A program made the position numbers and the translations under genes. Below, one piece after another: positions 47,965-57,314 of a stretch of DNA of 64,000 nucleotides. The notes below the pieces were generated by a model. It saw nothing but the letters and a program-made list of their open reading frames with translations. It was not told the origin of the DNA and did no database searches. Each line of letters opens with the position of its first letter. Within the stretch, counting starts at the first letter, position 1. The stretch is from assembly GCF_016599715.1 (NCBI RefSeq), contig NZ_CP067019.1, positions 3,100,001-3,164,000 of the forward strand. The letters run 5' to 3'. Source of the stretch: Acinetobacter sp. CS-2. GTDB lineage: Bacteria; Pseudomonadota; Gammaproteobacteria; Pseudomonadales; Moraxellaceae.

Positions 47965-48894
47965 CTAGTAAGCCGCAGCCGTTAAAGTCTGTTCTAAAAT
48001 CGCCACACATAACTCATCAAAACTATAGCCCACAGCTTTTGCCGCCTTTGGTACTAGAGAATGACTGGTCATGCCCGGAACAGTATTCACTTCCAGTAAC
48101 CAGAAGTTGCCCTGTTCATCCTGCATGGCATCAATACGCCCCCAACCACTTGCACCTACGGCCTGGAAAGCACGTAAACACAAAGCTTGCAGACGTTTTT
48201 CTTCTTCTTCGGTTAAACCACACGGAATGCCGTACTGCACGTCATTACGGTTGTATTTGGCTTCATAGTCATAGAATGCCACATCTTTTGGCGGTTCCAG
48301 GCGAATAATCGGCAAAGCCTGACCATTTAAAATCACAATAGTAAATTCACGGCCGGTAATCCATTTTTCTGCCATCACCACGGCATCATGCTCAGTGGCT
48401 TTGGCAATTGCATCGGTAAAGTCTTCCTTACGTTCAACTTTACTCATACCAATACTTGAACCTTCATGTACCGGTTTGATAATAAACGGCAGACCAATGC
48501 TGTCCACTATGGCATCCAGATCAGAATCTTTGGTCACAATGCGATAGGGGGCCGTTGGCAGTTCCGAACCTTGCCAGACCTGCTTGGTCTTCACCTTATC
48601 CATGCCAATCGCAGAACCTTGCACACCGGTACCGGTATAAGGAATATTCAACCATTCCAATGTACCTTGGATTTGACCGTCTTCACCACCGCGGCCATGC
48701 AAGACAATAAAAGCACGGTCATAGTTCACCAGTTCAGTTACACTACGCTCTTGCGGGTCAAAAGCTTCGGCATTCACGCCCGAACGCACCAATGCTTCAA
48801 GCACAGCTTTACCACTATCTAGAGAAACCTCGCGCTCAGCTGATTTACCACCAAGCAATACGGCAACTTTACCGAATTTTGAAGCATTTGCCAC
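47965..48894 (-). CDS. ddlB: D-alanine--D-alanine ligase
   Basis: A 309-residue ATP-grasp enzyme that makes the D-Ala-D-Ala dipeptide of peptidoglycan precursors. The N-terminal VAVLLGGKSAEREVSLDSG, LHGRGGEDGQIQG (near residue 65), the ATP-grasp segments and VNTVPGMTSHSLVPKAA (near 275) are typical. I chose GTG 48894 because AAGGA lies 7 nt upstream and the resulting length matches the family. A frame open to 48945 adds 17 residues lacking similarity. It follows murC in the division cluster. Confidence 0.95.
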   Translation of the reverse strand: MANASKFGKVAVLLGGKSAEREVSLDSGKAVLEALVRSGVNAEAFDPQERSVTELVNYDRAFIVLHGRGGEDGQIQGTLEWLNIPYTGTGVQGSAIGMDKVKTKQVWQGSELPTAPYRIVTKDSDLDAIVDSIGLPFIIKPVHEGSSIGMSKVERKEDFTDAIAKATEHDAVVMAEKWITGREFTIVILNGQALPIIRLEPPKDVAFYDYEAKYNRNDVQYGIPCGLTEEEEKRLQALCLRAFQAVGASGWGRIDAMQDEQGNFWLLEVNTVPGMTSHSLVPKAAKAVGYSFDELCVAILEQTLTAAAY

Positions 48895-48950
48895 GTTTAT
48901 ATCCTTAAACTTTATAACTGAACAATCACACTCAAAAACACACAAAGTGA

Positions 48951-50399
48951 TTATTTTAAATACAACTTATTTTGTGCAAGCTCAACCGAGATCGCACCCA
49001 CATTACCTGCGCCTTGCGTTAATAACAAGTCATTTGGCTGCAACACTTTTTGCATCACATTTTGTAAATTGCCATCTACAGGATCAATCAAAATCGGTTC
49101 AACCTCACCGCGCAAACGGATACTGCGCGCCAGACTGCGACTATCTGCCCCGACAATCGGCTTCTCGCCTGCAGGATACACTTCCAGCAATAACAATTGG
49201 TCAACTTGTGACAATACATCGACGAAGTCATCAAAGCAGTCGCGGGTACGGGTAAAGCGATGCGGCTGGAACATCATCACCAGACGGCGGTCTGGATGAC
49301 TTTGACGTGCAGCCTTAATGGTAGCTTCGACTTCTTTAGGATGATGACCATAGTCATCCACCAGTTTCACATTGCCACCTTCAATCTCAAATTCACCTTG
49401 AACCTGGAAGCGACGGCCCACACCGCTAAACCCTTCTAATGCACGGCAGATCGCGCCATCAGAAACGCCTTCATCCGTAGCGATACCGATTGCTGCCAAA
49501 GCATTAAGCACATTATGCAGACCCGGCTGGTTCACCGTCACACGAAGCGGTTCACGGTTTTTACGCAGCACGGTAAAGTGAGTACGCATACCGTCCTGAT
49601 CAACATCGACAGCACGGATGTCATTGTCTTCATTAAAGCCATAAGTCAACACTGGACGACCAATACGTGGCATGATTTCACGGATGTTGGCATCATCACC
49701 GCACACCACAGCCAGGCCGTAGAATGGTAATTTTTGCAGGAACTGGACAAAAGTATCTTTGAGCACATCAAAGCTGCCGCCATAGGTATCCATATGATCC
49801 GCATCAATGTTGGTCACAATGGTGGCCATAGGTTGCAAGTGTAGGAATGATGCATCTGACTCATCTGCTTCAGCCACGATATAACGGCTTGCACCCAGTG
49901 CCGCATTGACACCGGTACGGTTTAGCAAACCACCAATCACATAGGTTGGATCCAGGTTTTCTTCCGCCAGCATACAGGTCACCAGACTTGTCGTGGTGGT
50001 TTTACCATGCGTACCGGCAACAGCAATACCGTGACGGTAACGCATCAGCTCACCCAGCATTTCCGCACGGCGAACCACTGGAATACGGCTTTCAATTGCG
50101 GCCTTGATTTCCGGGTTTTCCGGATCAATCGCGGTTGAAACCACCAGTACATTGGCATCTTTAATATTTTCAGCCGTATGACCGATATAAACCTTGATAC
50201 CGTTTTCTTCAAGTTGCGCCGTAGTTTTAGACGCTTTGATGTCTGAACCAGAGACCTGATAGCCTTGGTTCTTCAATACTTCTGCGATACCACACATCCC
50301 TGCACCGCCGATTCCCACAAAATGAATGTGTTTGATACGGCGCATTTCAGGCACTTTGATTAACTTTTTTGCTTGATCAGCAGGAGTAGATGGAGACAT
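48951..50399 (-). CDS. murC: UDP-N-acetylmuramate--L-alanine ligase
   Basis: A 482-residue Mur ligase that adds the first amino acid (L-Ala) of the stem peptide. Motifs are [17 protein letters not shown] (about 26-42), the ATP loop [12 protein letters not shown] (about 129-140), the Mur-family [10 protein letters not shown] and DDYGHHPKE with [11 protein letters not shown] in the C-terminal domain. It starts 12 nt after murG. Confidence 0.96.
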   Translation of the reverse strand: MSPSTPADQAKKLIKVPEMRRIKHIHFVGIGGAGMCGIAEVLKNQGYQVSGSDIKASKTTAQLEENGIKVYIGHTAENIKDANVLVVSTAIDPENPEIKAAIESRIPVVRRAEMLGELMRYRHGIAVAGTHGKTTTTSLVTCMLAEENLDPTYVIGGLLNRTGVNAALGASRYIVAEADESDASFLHLQPMATIVTNIDADHMDTYGGSFDVLKDTFVQFLQKLPFYGLAVVCGDDANIREIMPRIGRPVLTYGFNEDNDIRAVDVDQDGMRTHFTVLRKNREPLRVTVNQPGLHNVLNALAAIGIATDEGVSDGAICRALEGFSGVGRRFQVQGEFEIEGGNVKLVDDYGHHPKEVEATIKAARQSHPDRRLVMMFQPHRFTRTRDCFDDFVDVLSQVDQLLLLEVYPAGEKPIVGADSRSLARSIRLRGEVEPILIDPVDGNLQNVMQKVLQPNDLLLTQGAGNVGAISVELAQNKLYLK

Positions 50400-50411
50400 A
50401 TATTACTCTAA

Positions 50412-51509
50412 TTACAATTCTTGAATTAAACGAACCACGTGTTGGGTTGCATCTGGTTGAGCCTGTTGACGTGCCTTGACTGCCATTTCAGACAACAATT
50501 GGCGATTCATCAACGGGACTAAAAGTTCTTTTAAACTGTCTGGGGTTAAGGTAGATTGTGGACAAATTTTTGCCGCCCCACTTTTGGCTAAAAATCTGGC
50601 ATTCGCCGTCTGGTGATCATCGACCGCACTTGGCAGCGGCACAAAAACAGCTGCCACACCTGCCGTTGCAATTTCTGTCACGGTTAAAGCACCAGCACGA
50701 CAAATAATCAGATCGGCATCAGCATAGGCTTTGGCCATATCTTCAATAAAGGGTTGTACTTTAACCTGCAACGATGCCGGCTTATCAGCATAACGGGCAC
50801 GGGTTGCCTCGGCATGGTTTTGACCACATTGATGATACACATTCAATGGTACGTTTAGCTGCTTTAACGCTTCCGGTACACGCTCATTCAATGCTTGCGC
50901 GCCCAATGAACCACCGACAATCAGTACACGTAGTGGCAAACCAGCTTTTTCACGTTCCTGATAACGCCAGGACGGACTTAAAATTTCAGTAATTTCTTTA
51001 CGAACCGGATTGCCTGTGGTCACAATTTTTGCACTTTCAGCAAAAGTACCGGGAAATGCCTGACACACTTTTTTGGCAATACGTGATAACTGGGTATTGG
51101 TAAAACCTGCAATGGCGTTTTGCTCGTGAATAATCACGGGAATGCCCAAGGCACGGGCAGCCAAACCACCGGGACCAGCCACATAACCGCCAAAACCGGC
51201 TACGGCATCGACTTTCAGCTGTTTCATATAGCGCATGGCGCTTAAGGTAGCTTTTAAAATTTTAAACGGTGCCAATAACTTACGTACAGGACCATTACCA
51301 CGTACACCCTGAATATCAATCTGGTAAATTGGAATATTGTGATTTTTTAATAAGCGGTTTTCCATGCCTGTCGGCGTTGCCAACCAGGACACTTGAATTC
51401 CCTGCTGCTGTAATTGTTTGGCAACAGCAAGTGCTGGAAAAACATGCCCACCGGTTCCGGCAGCCATCATCATCACATGTTTCGGCTTTGTTTGCGTTGC
51501 TTCGGTCAC
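50412..51509 (-). CDS. murG: UDP-GlcNAc--lipid I GlcNAc transferase MurG
   Basis: A 365-residue GT-B glycosyltransferase peripheral to the inner membrane that converts lipid I to lipid II. The N-terminal MMMAAGTGGHVFPALAVA and the donor-binding ICRAGALTVTEIATAGVAAVFVPLPSAVDDHQ region (with short G loops near 270-300) are intact. It is the first gene of this part of the division cluster. The genes that usually precede it (mraY, murD, ftsW) are not in the window. Confidence 0.96.
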   Translation of the reverse strand: MTEATQTKPKHVMMMAAGTGGHVFPALAVAKQLQQQGIQVSWLATPTGMENRLLKNHNIPIYQIDIQGVRGNGPVRKLLAPFKILKATLSAMRYMKQLKVDAVAGFGGYVAGPGGLAARALGIPVIIHEQNAIAGFTNTQLSRIAKKVCQAFPGTFAESAKIVTTGNPVRKEITEILSPSWRYQEREKAGLPLRVLIVGGSLGAQALNERVPEALKQLNVPLNVYHQCGQNHAEATRARYADKPASLQVKVQPFIEDMAKAYADADLIICRAGALTVTEIATAGVAAVFVPLPSAVDDHQTANARFLAKSGAAKICPQSTLTPDSLKELLVPLMNRQLLSEMAVKARQQAQPDATQHVVRLIQEL

Positions 51510-51789
51510 AGTCTAATTCTTCAATTCTAAAATAGGAATAACGAAATTTGATTTTAAGCTAACAATTGTAATCACAAACGCATAACCGTGAAAGGTTATT
51601 TACTTTTTTTCAACATGCGTTTCATTGTTTTTTTCTTCAGATTTTAAAGTTTAAACTAGTTTTATTGATAATCGAGCAAAATATATATTTTTTAAGCAAT
51701 TTTATGACCTGTCTTTTGAACAATGCATAAATTCCCGTCCCTTTGTATCCCCAAATAAAAAGCAAGAAAAGGAACGGATCAAACAGAAT
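51510..51789. other. AT-rich spacer upstream of murG
   Basis: About 280 bp that should contain the promoter for the murG-ftsZ run. I see no gene. A single strong promoter cannot be picked from several near-matches. Confidence 0.35.
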
Positions 51790-51828
51790 AAAAAAGAGCT
51801 CTTATTTTAGTAGGAGCTCTTTTTTTTA
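51790..51828 (-). terminator. Intrinsic terminator of gshB
   Basis: AAAAAGAGCTC and GAGCTCTTTTTTTT pair around a 12-nt loop, directly after the gshB stop. Runs on both sides permit bidirectional use. Confidence 0.85.
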
Positions 51829-51840
51829 TAAACATCAGAC

Positions 51841-52791
51841 TTATGCTTTTACTTTTAAACCTGTTTCCAGAACAGCAAATAAATCGTCGGCAATAGATGT
51901 GCCAAACTGTGCATCAATCTCACGAATACAGGTTGGACTGGTAACATTGATTTCTGTCACATAATTGCCAATTACATCTAATCCCACAAAAATCAGGCCT
52001 TTTTCTCTGAGATAAGGGCCTACTTTTGCCGCAATCGCTTTATCATTTTCAGTTAAGGGACGGGCTTGACCCAAACCACCAGCTGCTAGGTTGCCGCGCA
52101 CTTCACCATTTTGCGGAATACGGGCTAAACAGTAAGGTATAGGCTCACCATTTACCATCAGGATGCGCTTATCGCCCTCAACAATTTCCGGAATATAACG
52201 CTGCGCCATAATCGGCCGAGTACCGTTATTGGTCAGCATTTCAATAGTCGATCCAATATTGATGCCATCTTGATACAAGCGGAAAATACCTGTACCCCCC
52301 ATCCCGTCCAGTGGTTTTACAATCACATCCACCTGTTCTTTTAGAAACTCACGAATCAGCCCTTCATTTGAGGTCACCAGAGTCGGAACCTGAAGTTCAG
52401 GGAACTGGGTGGCGAACAATTTTTCGTTGCAGTCACGCAGGCTTTGCGGCTTGTTAATAATCCACGCCCCTTCACGCTCAGCCTGTTCCAGAATATACGT
52501 GGTATAAACAAAATTCATGTCGAAAGGTGGGTCTTTACGCATCAACACCACGTCATAAGCTGCAATCGATTCTTTTTTCTTTTCACCCAATTCATAATAA
52601 TGGTTATAGTCTTCAAACACTTTCAGGGGTGAAATCAAACCGAAGGCTTTACCCTGATCAATATATAAATCTTGCTGTAATGCATAACCCAACTCATGCC
52701 CACGACGGCTGGCAGCCCACAGCATGGCCATAGAAGAATCTTTTTTCAGGTTTACATTTTCGATGGGATCCATCACAACAAGTACGCGCAT
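51841..52791 (-). CDS. gshB: Glutathione synthetase
   Basis: A 316-residue ATP-grasp enzyme that joins gamma-glutamylcysteine and glycine. It begins MRVLVVMDPIENVNLKKDSS, with DVVLMRKDPPFDMNFVYTTY (about 80-99), KPLDGMGGTGIFR (about 158-170) and the C-terminal VGLDVIGNYVTEINVTSPT. Length is typical. It is monocistronic and divergent from the DUF3565 gene. Confidence 0.96.
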   Translation of the reverse strand: MRVLVVMDPIENVNLKKDSSMAMLWAASRRGHELGYALQQDLYIDQGKAFGLISPLKVFEDYNHYYELGEKKKESIAAYDVVLMRKDPPFDMNFVYTTYILEQAEREGAWIINKPQSLRDCNEKLFATQFPELQVPTLVTSNEGLIREFLKEQVDVIVKPLDGMGGTGIFRLYQDGINIGSTIEMLTNNGTRPIMAQRYIPEIVEGDKRILMVNGEPIPYCLARIPQNGEVRGNLAAGGLGQARPLTENDKAIAAKVGPYLREKGLIFVGLDVIGNYVTEINVTSPTCIREIDAQFGTSIADDLFAVLETGLKVKA

Positions 52792-52907
52792 ATCGATCTG
52801 CTCATGTATTTTTAACTTGAGAAAAGTATAGCGGAGTTTAATCTTTCTTTTTTCTCAATTTTAATAAAGCTTGTATCGAATCATTTGAAAGCGGCAAGGA
52901 GTACCTC

Positions 52908-53099
52908 ATGCAACAAGCGATTATTGGATTTCATTTAGATGAAGAAAACCATTGGGTTGCAGACCTTTCCTGTGGCCATACCCAGCATGTTCGACATAAT
53001 CCGCCTTGGCAAAACCGCCCGTGGGTGATAACTGAACAAGGTCGAAAAGAGAAACTAGGAATAATATTGGAGTGTAAGAAATGTGAAGAACCAATTTAA
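52908..53099 (+). CDS. DUF3565 small protein
   Basis: A 63-residue protein of the DUF3565 family, with HWVADLSCGHTQHVRHNPPW in the middle and CKKCEE near the C-terminus. The pattern C-x-H plus C-x-x-C suggests a zinc-binding fold, but function is not known. AAGGAG 6 nt before ATG gives an excellent start. It is divergent from gshB. Confidence 0.85.
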   Translation: MQQAIIGFHLDEENHWVADLSCGHTQHVRHNPPWQNRPWVITEQGRKEKLGIILECKKCEEPI

Positions 53100-53469
53100 T
53101 TATGATTCCATAAAGGATAAATAATAAAATAATTATGCAGAATACAATATTATATCTTATTTATCCCATCTTAAAAAATAATTTTATTTTAACCTTATAA
53201 AATTTAAAACTGCTTAAATAATAAAGTACAGACAATTTAAATCAAAATATTTAAAAAATAAAATTTTCATCAATCATATTCACCCCAACCAGTTTAATTT
53301 TTATTTAACAAAAAAAATACCTTATTAGACTTAAAAAAAGCATAATCTTTCACAATTTTTATTAAAATAATAACGATTAACTTATTTCTAATATAAAACA
53401 AATCCTCTTTATTATCACAATAAAAAATCATGGACATTTTATTTAAATAGCTATGTACTTTAATTTATT
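53100..53469. other. Very AT-rich spacer
   Basis: About 370 bp dominated by A/T runs between the DUF3565 and MarR genes. I see no gene, clear terminator or repeat. Confidence 0.35.
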
Positions 53470-53934
53470 TTAAGGGGCAAGATTTTTAAAAATATGTTTC
53501 AGGTTATCCAGCATTTTTTCAATTTGTAGCGGTGTTAAGCCATCAAAAGATTGTTCTAATACGACCAGGCTGAGATCATTAATTTTTTGAATCATTTGTT
53601 GTCCTTTATCTGTTAATAATACTCGCGTAATTCGAGCATCATCTTCACAACAATAAGTATTTACTAATCCTTCTTCTTTTAAGCGATAGACCACTTTGGT
53701 GGTGGTCGACATTTTAGAAATCAACATTTCCGACAGATCAGATACGCTAGCCTTATTTTTGGATTGTAATGCCAGCAAGATACGACGGCGCGAATTATCT
53801 AAACCATATTTTTTTAATGCATGATCAACATTTTGTATATATTGAGCATGTACTTGAGTAATCCAGTGATACAGAGAATTTTCTAAATTAAAATCTGCAG
53901 ATCCAGATAAAAATTTATTGTACTTTTTTGCCAT
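53470..53934 (-). CDS. MarR-family transcriptional regulator
   Basis: A 154-residue winged-helix regulator. The helix-turn-helix is in ASVSDLSEMLISKMSTTTKVVYRLKEEGLV (about residues 62-91, in short: SKMSTTTKVVYRL as recognition helix) and the wing in CCEDDARITRVLLTDKG. The two adjacent cysteines at about 95-96 could make it redox-sensitive. No target gene is obvious: it is surrounded by AT-rich non-coding DNA, so it may regulate itself or a distant gene. AAGGTG precedes ATG 53934. Confidence 0.85.
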   Translation of the reverse strand: MAKKYNKFLSGSADFNLENSLYHWITQVHAQYIQNVDHALKKYGLDNSRRRILLALQSKNKASVSDLSEMLISKMSTTTKVVYRLKEEGLVNTYCCEDDARITRVLLTDKGQQMIQKINDLSLVVLEQSFDGLTPLQIEKMLDNLKHIFKNLAP

Positions 53935-54850
53935 AATCTCACCTTTTTAATATATTAAGACCATTTAAATTATTTTAAAGACGCATTGTATTTTAGCTTC
54001 TTTAGTTTTAGGTTACATTTTTATCAATTCAATATCTGGTATTAAGTTTTTCCACTCACTCTCAGGTAATATTAACTCTCTAATTCTTTTTCGCTTCTGT
54101 GAGCCTCTTTTTTATAAAAAGAATTAGAGAGCCAAAGTTTAAATGAAAATCCCTTTTATATTTATCTATTGTTATTATGCAAGCCGATTAAATCATTTTA
54201 ATGGTTAAATGATCTATCACAAAAAATACCATTTTATTTCTGAAAATGTGTAAAAATGTGACAAAGTTTACAGTAATTTATTTTGGAAAAATCCTCCATT
54301 TTCTGCACTTTTTATTCTCAAAAAATAAGTTATAATTTAATTTATAGTCTTTTTATATTTATGAATAAAAATAAAATACTGTTTAATTTAGTATTTTTAT
54401 CTATAAAAATTTTATACCTTTAGGGTATAAAATCACAGCACCCCCATAAAATCGAATGAAAAATAATCTATTTTTAATAACTTACAATATGCATTTTGTA
54501 TAATTTATTAACTAATCATGAATTTATTAGATATTTTTATACAGAATAAATTTAAAGCGGAATTTTACTCTGAAAAATCAGGTTTTCTTTGTCGCAAAAT
54601 TTTAAGAGCTATCCGTATACGGAGCCTGAGCAAAAGGGGTAAGTCTCTCTTAAATCTTCTAGTCTTAGCCCTAAATAAATACCGGTTTAGAGGGTATAGA
54701 TTAAAACGGTGCTCAACTTCAATAGCATGTATTGGCGTCTTCTTTCAGCCTAAAAACAAACAAAAGATGAATATGACTAGAGCTTTGTTTAAAGCCTGAG
54801 TACTTTTTTAGTCGATTTTTTTAAGTTATCTCTTATTTTCTTAAAATGAC
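53935..54850. other. About 0.9 kb AT-rich gene desert
   Basis: No gene that I can support lies here. It contains a 16-bp perfect inverted repeat (54076-54131, listed separately). A 93-codon frame at 54518-54799 has no ribosome-binding site and an atypical composition, and I do not count it. The part at 54590-54780 is less AT-rich than the rest and may be a remnant of a lost gene. Confidence 0.4.
54076..54131. repeat. 16-bp perfect inverted repeat
   Basis: CTCTCTAATTCTTTTT (54076-54091) and AAAAAGAATTAGAGAG (54116-54131) pair around a 24-nt loop. There is no adjacent coding end, so it is not an obvious terminator. It lies about 140 nt upstream of the MarR gene. Confidence 0.6.
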
Positions 54851-54880
54851 AAAAAAGGAAGCACATGGCTTCCCTTTTTA
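54851..54880 (-). terminator. Intrinsic terminator of pyrE
   Basis: AAAAAAGGAAGC and GCTTCCCTTTTT pair, with one unpaired base, around a short loop 13 nt beyond the pyrE stop. Confidence 0.7.
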
Positions 54881-54892
54881 ACCATTGACCGA

Positions 54893-55543
54893 TCAGATAC
54901 CGTATTTCACACGATAGGCTTCCATTTTCGCTAAAGCGTCTTTTTCGCCTTTAGCTTCCAAGAAATCCATCAAATCTTTCATGGTAATCAAGGCATGAAC
55001 TGGAATTTCCAGTTCTTTTTGAACTTCCTGAATAGCAGACAATTCGCCCTGTCCTTTTTCCTGACGGTCTAGAGCCACCAATACTCCGGCAATTTGCGCA
55101 CCAGCATTTTTAAGAATGGTGACCACTTCACGAATGGCTGTACCTGCAGTAATGACATCATCAATAATCCAGACTTTTTTGCCTTCAACCGATGCGCCAA
55201 CCAGCACCCCGCCTTCACCGTGATCCTTGGCTTCTTTACGGTTAAAGCCCCAAGGTACACTTACACCATGATTTTGTGACAATGCCACGGCAGTCGCAGC
55301 AACAAATGGAATCCCCTTATAGGCCGGGCCAAAAATCACTTCGACATTGTCACATGCCGTTAATTTGTCTGCATAGCCTGAAGCCAGTAGCGTTAACGCC
55401 TCGCCATCATTGAGCAAACCCGCATTAAAAAAATAAGGACTCACACGACCCGATTTTAAAGTAAACTCACCAAATTTAAGCACACCACGTGATAATGCAA
55501 GTTCGATAAAAGCTTGAGGGTTAAAAGTCGCTTGCGACGTCAT
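54893..55543 (-). CDS. pyrE: Orotate phosphoribosyltransferase
   Basis: A 216-residue enzyme that forms orotidine 5'-phosphate in pyrimidine synthesis. The PRPP-binding motif [17 protein letters not shown] lies near residue 122 and [17 protein letters not shown] near 72. I start it at ATG 55543 ([10 protein letters not shown]), with GGAG 6 nt upstream. A TTG four codons earlier is less likely. It is divergent from the exonuclease III gene. Confidence 0.95.
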   Translation of the reverse strand: MTSQATFNPQAFIELALSRGVLKFGEFTLKSGRVSPYFFNAGLLNDGEALTLLASGYADKLTACDNVEVIFGPAYKGIPFVAATAVALSQNHGVSVPWGFNRKEAKDHGEGGVLVGASVEGKKVWIIDDVITAGTAIREVVTILKNAGAQIAGVLVALDRQEKGQGELSAIQEVQKELEIPVHALITMKDLMDFLEAKGEKDALAKMEAYRVKYGI

Positions 55544-55577
55544 GAGGTGCTCCAAAATTCAGAAATAGAGGTAAGAC

Positions 55578-56402
55578 TTGCGTATGATACCAAAGAGTAG
55601 CTATCCAAGTGATCAAAAAATTCTAAGAGTCGTTTCAATTAACGTAAATGGCTTGCGTTCAGCAGTGACCAAAGGCCTGCTGGAATGGCTGGAACAGTCA
55701 GATGCAGATGTCATTTGTATGCAGGAAAGCCGGATCACCCATGCGCAGTGGACTGAAAAATTTAGACCTGAAGGCTGGTACACGCACCTGTTCCCAGCAG
55801 AACGTGCAGGCTATGCCGGTACCGCCATTTATAGTCGCCTACCTTTTGCCTCTGTAAAAGATGGTTTAGGCTTTGAACTGGCCGACTCTCAAGGGCGCTT
55901 TATCGCTGCCGAATTTGATCTCGGTTTAGACAAGCCTGTATACATCTGTTCGCTGTATTTGCCTTCAGGTTCATCCGGTGAAGAAGCCCAAGCCCGTAAA
56001 GATCACTTTTTGGATCAGTATCAAGATATTCTCAAACAATGGCGGGATGAAGATAAATCGATCATCGTCTGCGGTGATTACAACATTGTGCATAAACGCA
56101 TTGATATCAAGAACTGGTCGGGCAACCAGAAATCTTCAGGCTGCCTGCCACATGAACGCGCCTGGCTCGATCATATTTATGATGATCTGGGTTATGTCGA
56201 TACTTTCCGTGAAGTGCGCAAGGAAGCCGAACTTTATTCATGGTGGTCTAATCGCGGACAGGCACGTGCCAAAAACGTCGGGTGGCGCATTGACTATCAA
56301 GCCTGCTCACCAGACTGGAAAGCCCGTACTGTCAATGCCTGGGTGTATAAGGAGACCTGGTTTAGCGACCATGCACCGGTGATTATTGATTATAAAATAT
56401 AG
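55578..56402 (+). CDS. xth: Exodeoxyribonuclease III (AP endonuclease)
   Basis: A 274-residue exonuclease/AP endonuclease of the EEP superfamily for base-excision repair. Catalytic motifs: VVSINVNGLRSA (about residues 18-29), CMQESRI (Glu near 49), SLYLPSG (near 118), GDYNIVH (Asp/Asn near 161), and the C-terminal WFSDHAPVIIDYKI (Asp-His near 264). The start TTG 55578 has GAGG 7 nt upstream. ATG 55584, two codons later, is possible. It is divergent from pyrE. Confidence 0.93.
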   Translation: MRMIPKSSYPSDQKILRVVSINVNGLRSAVTKGLLEWLEQSDADVICMQESRITHAQWTEKFRPEGWYTHLFPAERAGYAGTAIYSRLPFASVKDGLGFELADSQGRFIAAEFDLGLDKPVYICSLYLPSGSSGEEAQARKDHFLDQYQDILKQWRDEDKSIIVCGDYNIVHKRIDIKNWSGNQKSSGCLPHERAWLDHIYDDLGYVDTFREVRKEAELYSWWSNRGQARAKNVGWRIDYQACSPDWKARTVNAWVYKETWFSDHAPVIIDYKI

Positions 56403-56414
56403 TCCACAATGCAC

Positions 56415-56440
56415 ATTGAGTGAACTATTGTTCACTCAAT
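56415..56440. repeat. 10-bp perfect inverted repeat after xth
   Basis: ATTGAGTGAA and TTCACTCAAT pair around a 6-nt loop, 13 nt after the xth stop. There is no T-run, so it is a poor intrinsic terminator. It may protect the 3' end of the mRNA or act as a protein-binding site upstream of the GGA-rich RNA unit. Confidence 0.55.
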
Positions 56441-56507
56441 ACAGGCATATAGATTACAAAAGATGTCGAATTTGTGGCTTTTTATATACATGTTTTAAGT
56501 GCATTAT

Positions 56508-56666
56508 TGTTGCACGGCACAGGGACAAGTCAGGATGACTGAAAAAGGACAGGACGCCGTAGGATGAAACAGAATAAAGCACTTCGGTAGCTTATTTTGC
56601 AAGGATGTGACAATGGACGTTGAAATGAGACCCGCATAATCAGGATGATTGAATGCGGGTTTTCTC
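56508..56666 (+). ncRNA. Candidate CsrA/RsmA-sequestering small RNA (RsmY/Z- or CsrB-like)
   Basis: This non-coding stretch carries eight GGA triplets (near 523, 533, 547, 552, 562, 603, 615 and 643 of the 56-kb block). Several sit in hairpin loops: AGTC-AGGAT-GACT at 56528-56540 and AATC-AGGAT-GATT at 56638-56650. A further hairpin has a TTCG tip near 56580. The unit ends in an intrinsic terminator (8-bp stem ACCCGCAT/ATGCGGGT, then TTTTCTC). This is the architecture of RNAs that titrate the translational regulator CsrA/RsmA. I found no clear GacA box (TGTAAG-N6-CTTACA), and the promoter is not clear-cut. A repeat element of the genus is the main alternative. Confidence 0.55.
56630..56666 (+). 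terminator. Intrinsic terminator of the GGA-rich RNA
   Basis: ACCCGCAT (56630-56637) and ATGCGGGT (56653-56660) enclose a small AATC/GATT stem with a GGA loop and are followed by TTTTCTC. Confidence 0.75.
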
Positions 56667-56891
56667 TATTCGTTATCTTTATTTTTTCTTTTCTATTTCT
56701 ATATTTTTTCTATTTTCTATATATTATATTTAGAATAATCATATGGTTCTTATTTATAGCTTTATAATTACAAATCTAAATGTCAGTTTAATGACAGCTG
56801 AATTTTTTAATTTTAATCATTTAATTCACTCTAGAGCTTCTGATGGATTTTCGTTACGCTATTGAAGAATAGAAAATGGAATAATTCACCT

Positions 56892-57239
56892 ATGCTGAAG
56901 ATTTATGGTATCAAAAACTGTAATTCAATGAAAAAAGCCTTTGACCTGCTTAATCAACTCGGTCTTGAATATGAGTTTCACGATTACAAGAAACAAGGCA
57001 TTGCTGCTGAAACGGTAAAAACATGGCTGGATAACGAAGGTCAGGAAGTCATCCTGAATAAAAAAGGCACCACTTGGCGCAAACTGAGCGAAGCGGAACA
57101 ACAAACAGCTTTAAGCAGTGAAGAAAATCTCATTGAAGCGCTCACCCGCCATAACAGCTTAATCAAACGTCCTGTGCTTGAAACTGATTCTGGTTATATC
57201 GTCGGCTTTGATGAAGAAGCATATCGGGCATTAAAGTAA
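56892..57239 (+). CDS. ArsC/Spx-like thioredoxin-fold protein (YffB type)
   Basis: A 115-residue protein of the ArsC/Spx superfamily. It begins MLKIYGIKNCNSMKKAFDLL: only a single Cys is in the position of the redox motif (CNSM), as in YffB-type proteins, so it is not a classical arsenate reductase. Later family blocks are GTTWRKL and LIKRPVLE (about 90-97). I start it at ATG 56892. A TTG-initiated extension of 10 residues has no family support. Function is unknown, and a glutathione-dependent thiol reductase has been suggested for the group. Confidence 0.85.
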   Translation: MLKIYGIKNCNSMKKAFDLLNQLGLEYEFHDYKKQGIAAETVKTWLDNEGQEVILNKKGTTWRKLSEAEQQTALSSEENLIEALTRHNSLIKRPVLETDSGYIVGFDEEAYRALK

Positions 57240-57260
57240 GCCTCCTGCACCATCCGCATT

Positions 57261-57289
57261 AAAAAAGCCTGACATTGTCAGGCTTTTTT
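57261..57289. terminator. Bidirectional terminator
   Basis: AAAAAAGCCTGACA and TGTCAGGCTTTTTT form a nearly continuous stem with a tiny loop between two convergent genes. Confidence 0.88.
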
Positions 57290-57314
57290 GTTTTATCCAT
57301 TAGGCTAGGCAAAC

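Noticed and set aside
54518..54799. 93-codon open frame in the AT-rich region before pyrE
   Set aside because: No ribosome-binding site before the ATG, a composition unlike neighbouring proteins, and no recognisable family or motif. Likely a chance frame.
56892..57239. Arsenate reductase ArsC
   Set aside because: The redox motif has only one cysteine (CNSM) and there is no ars operon nearby. A YffB-like assignment fits better.
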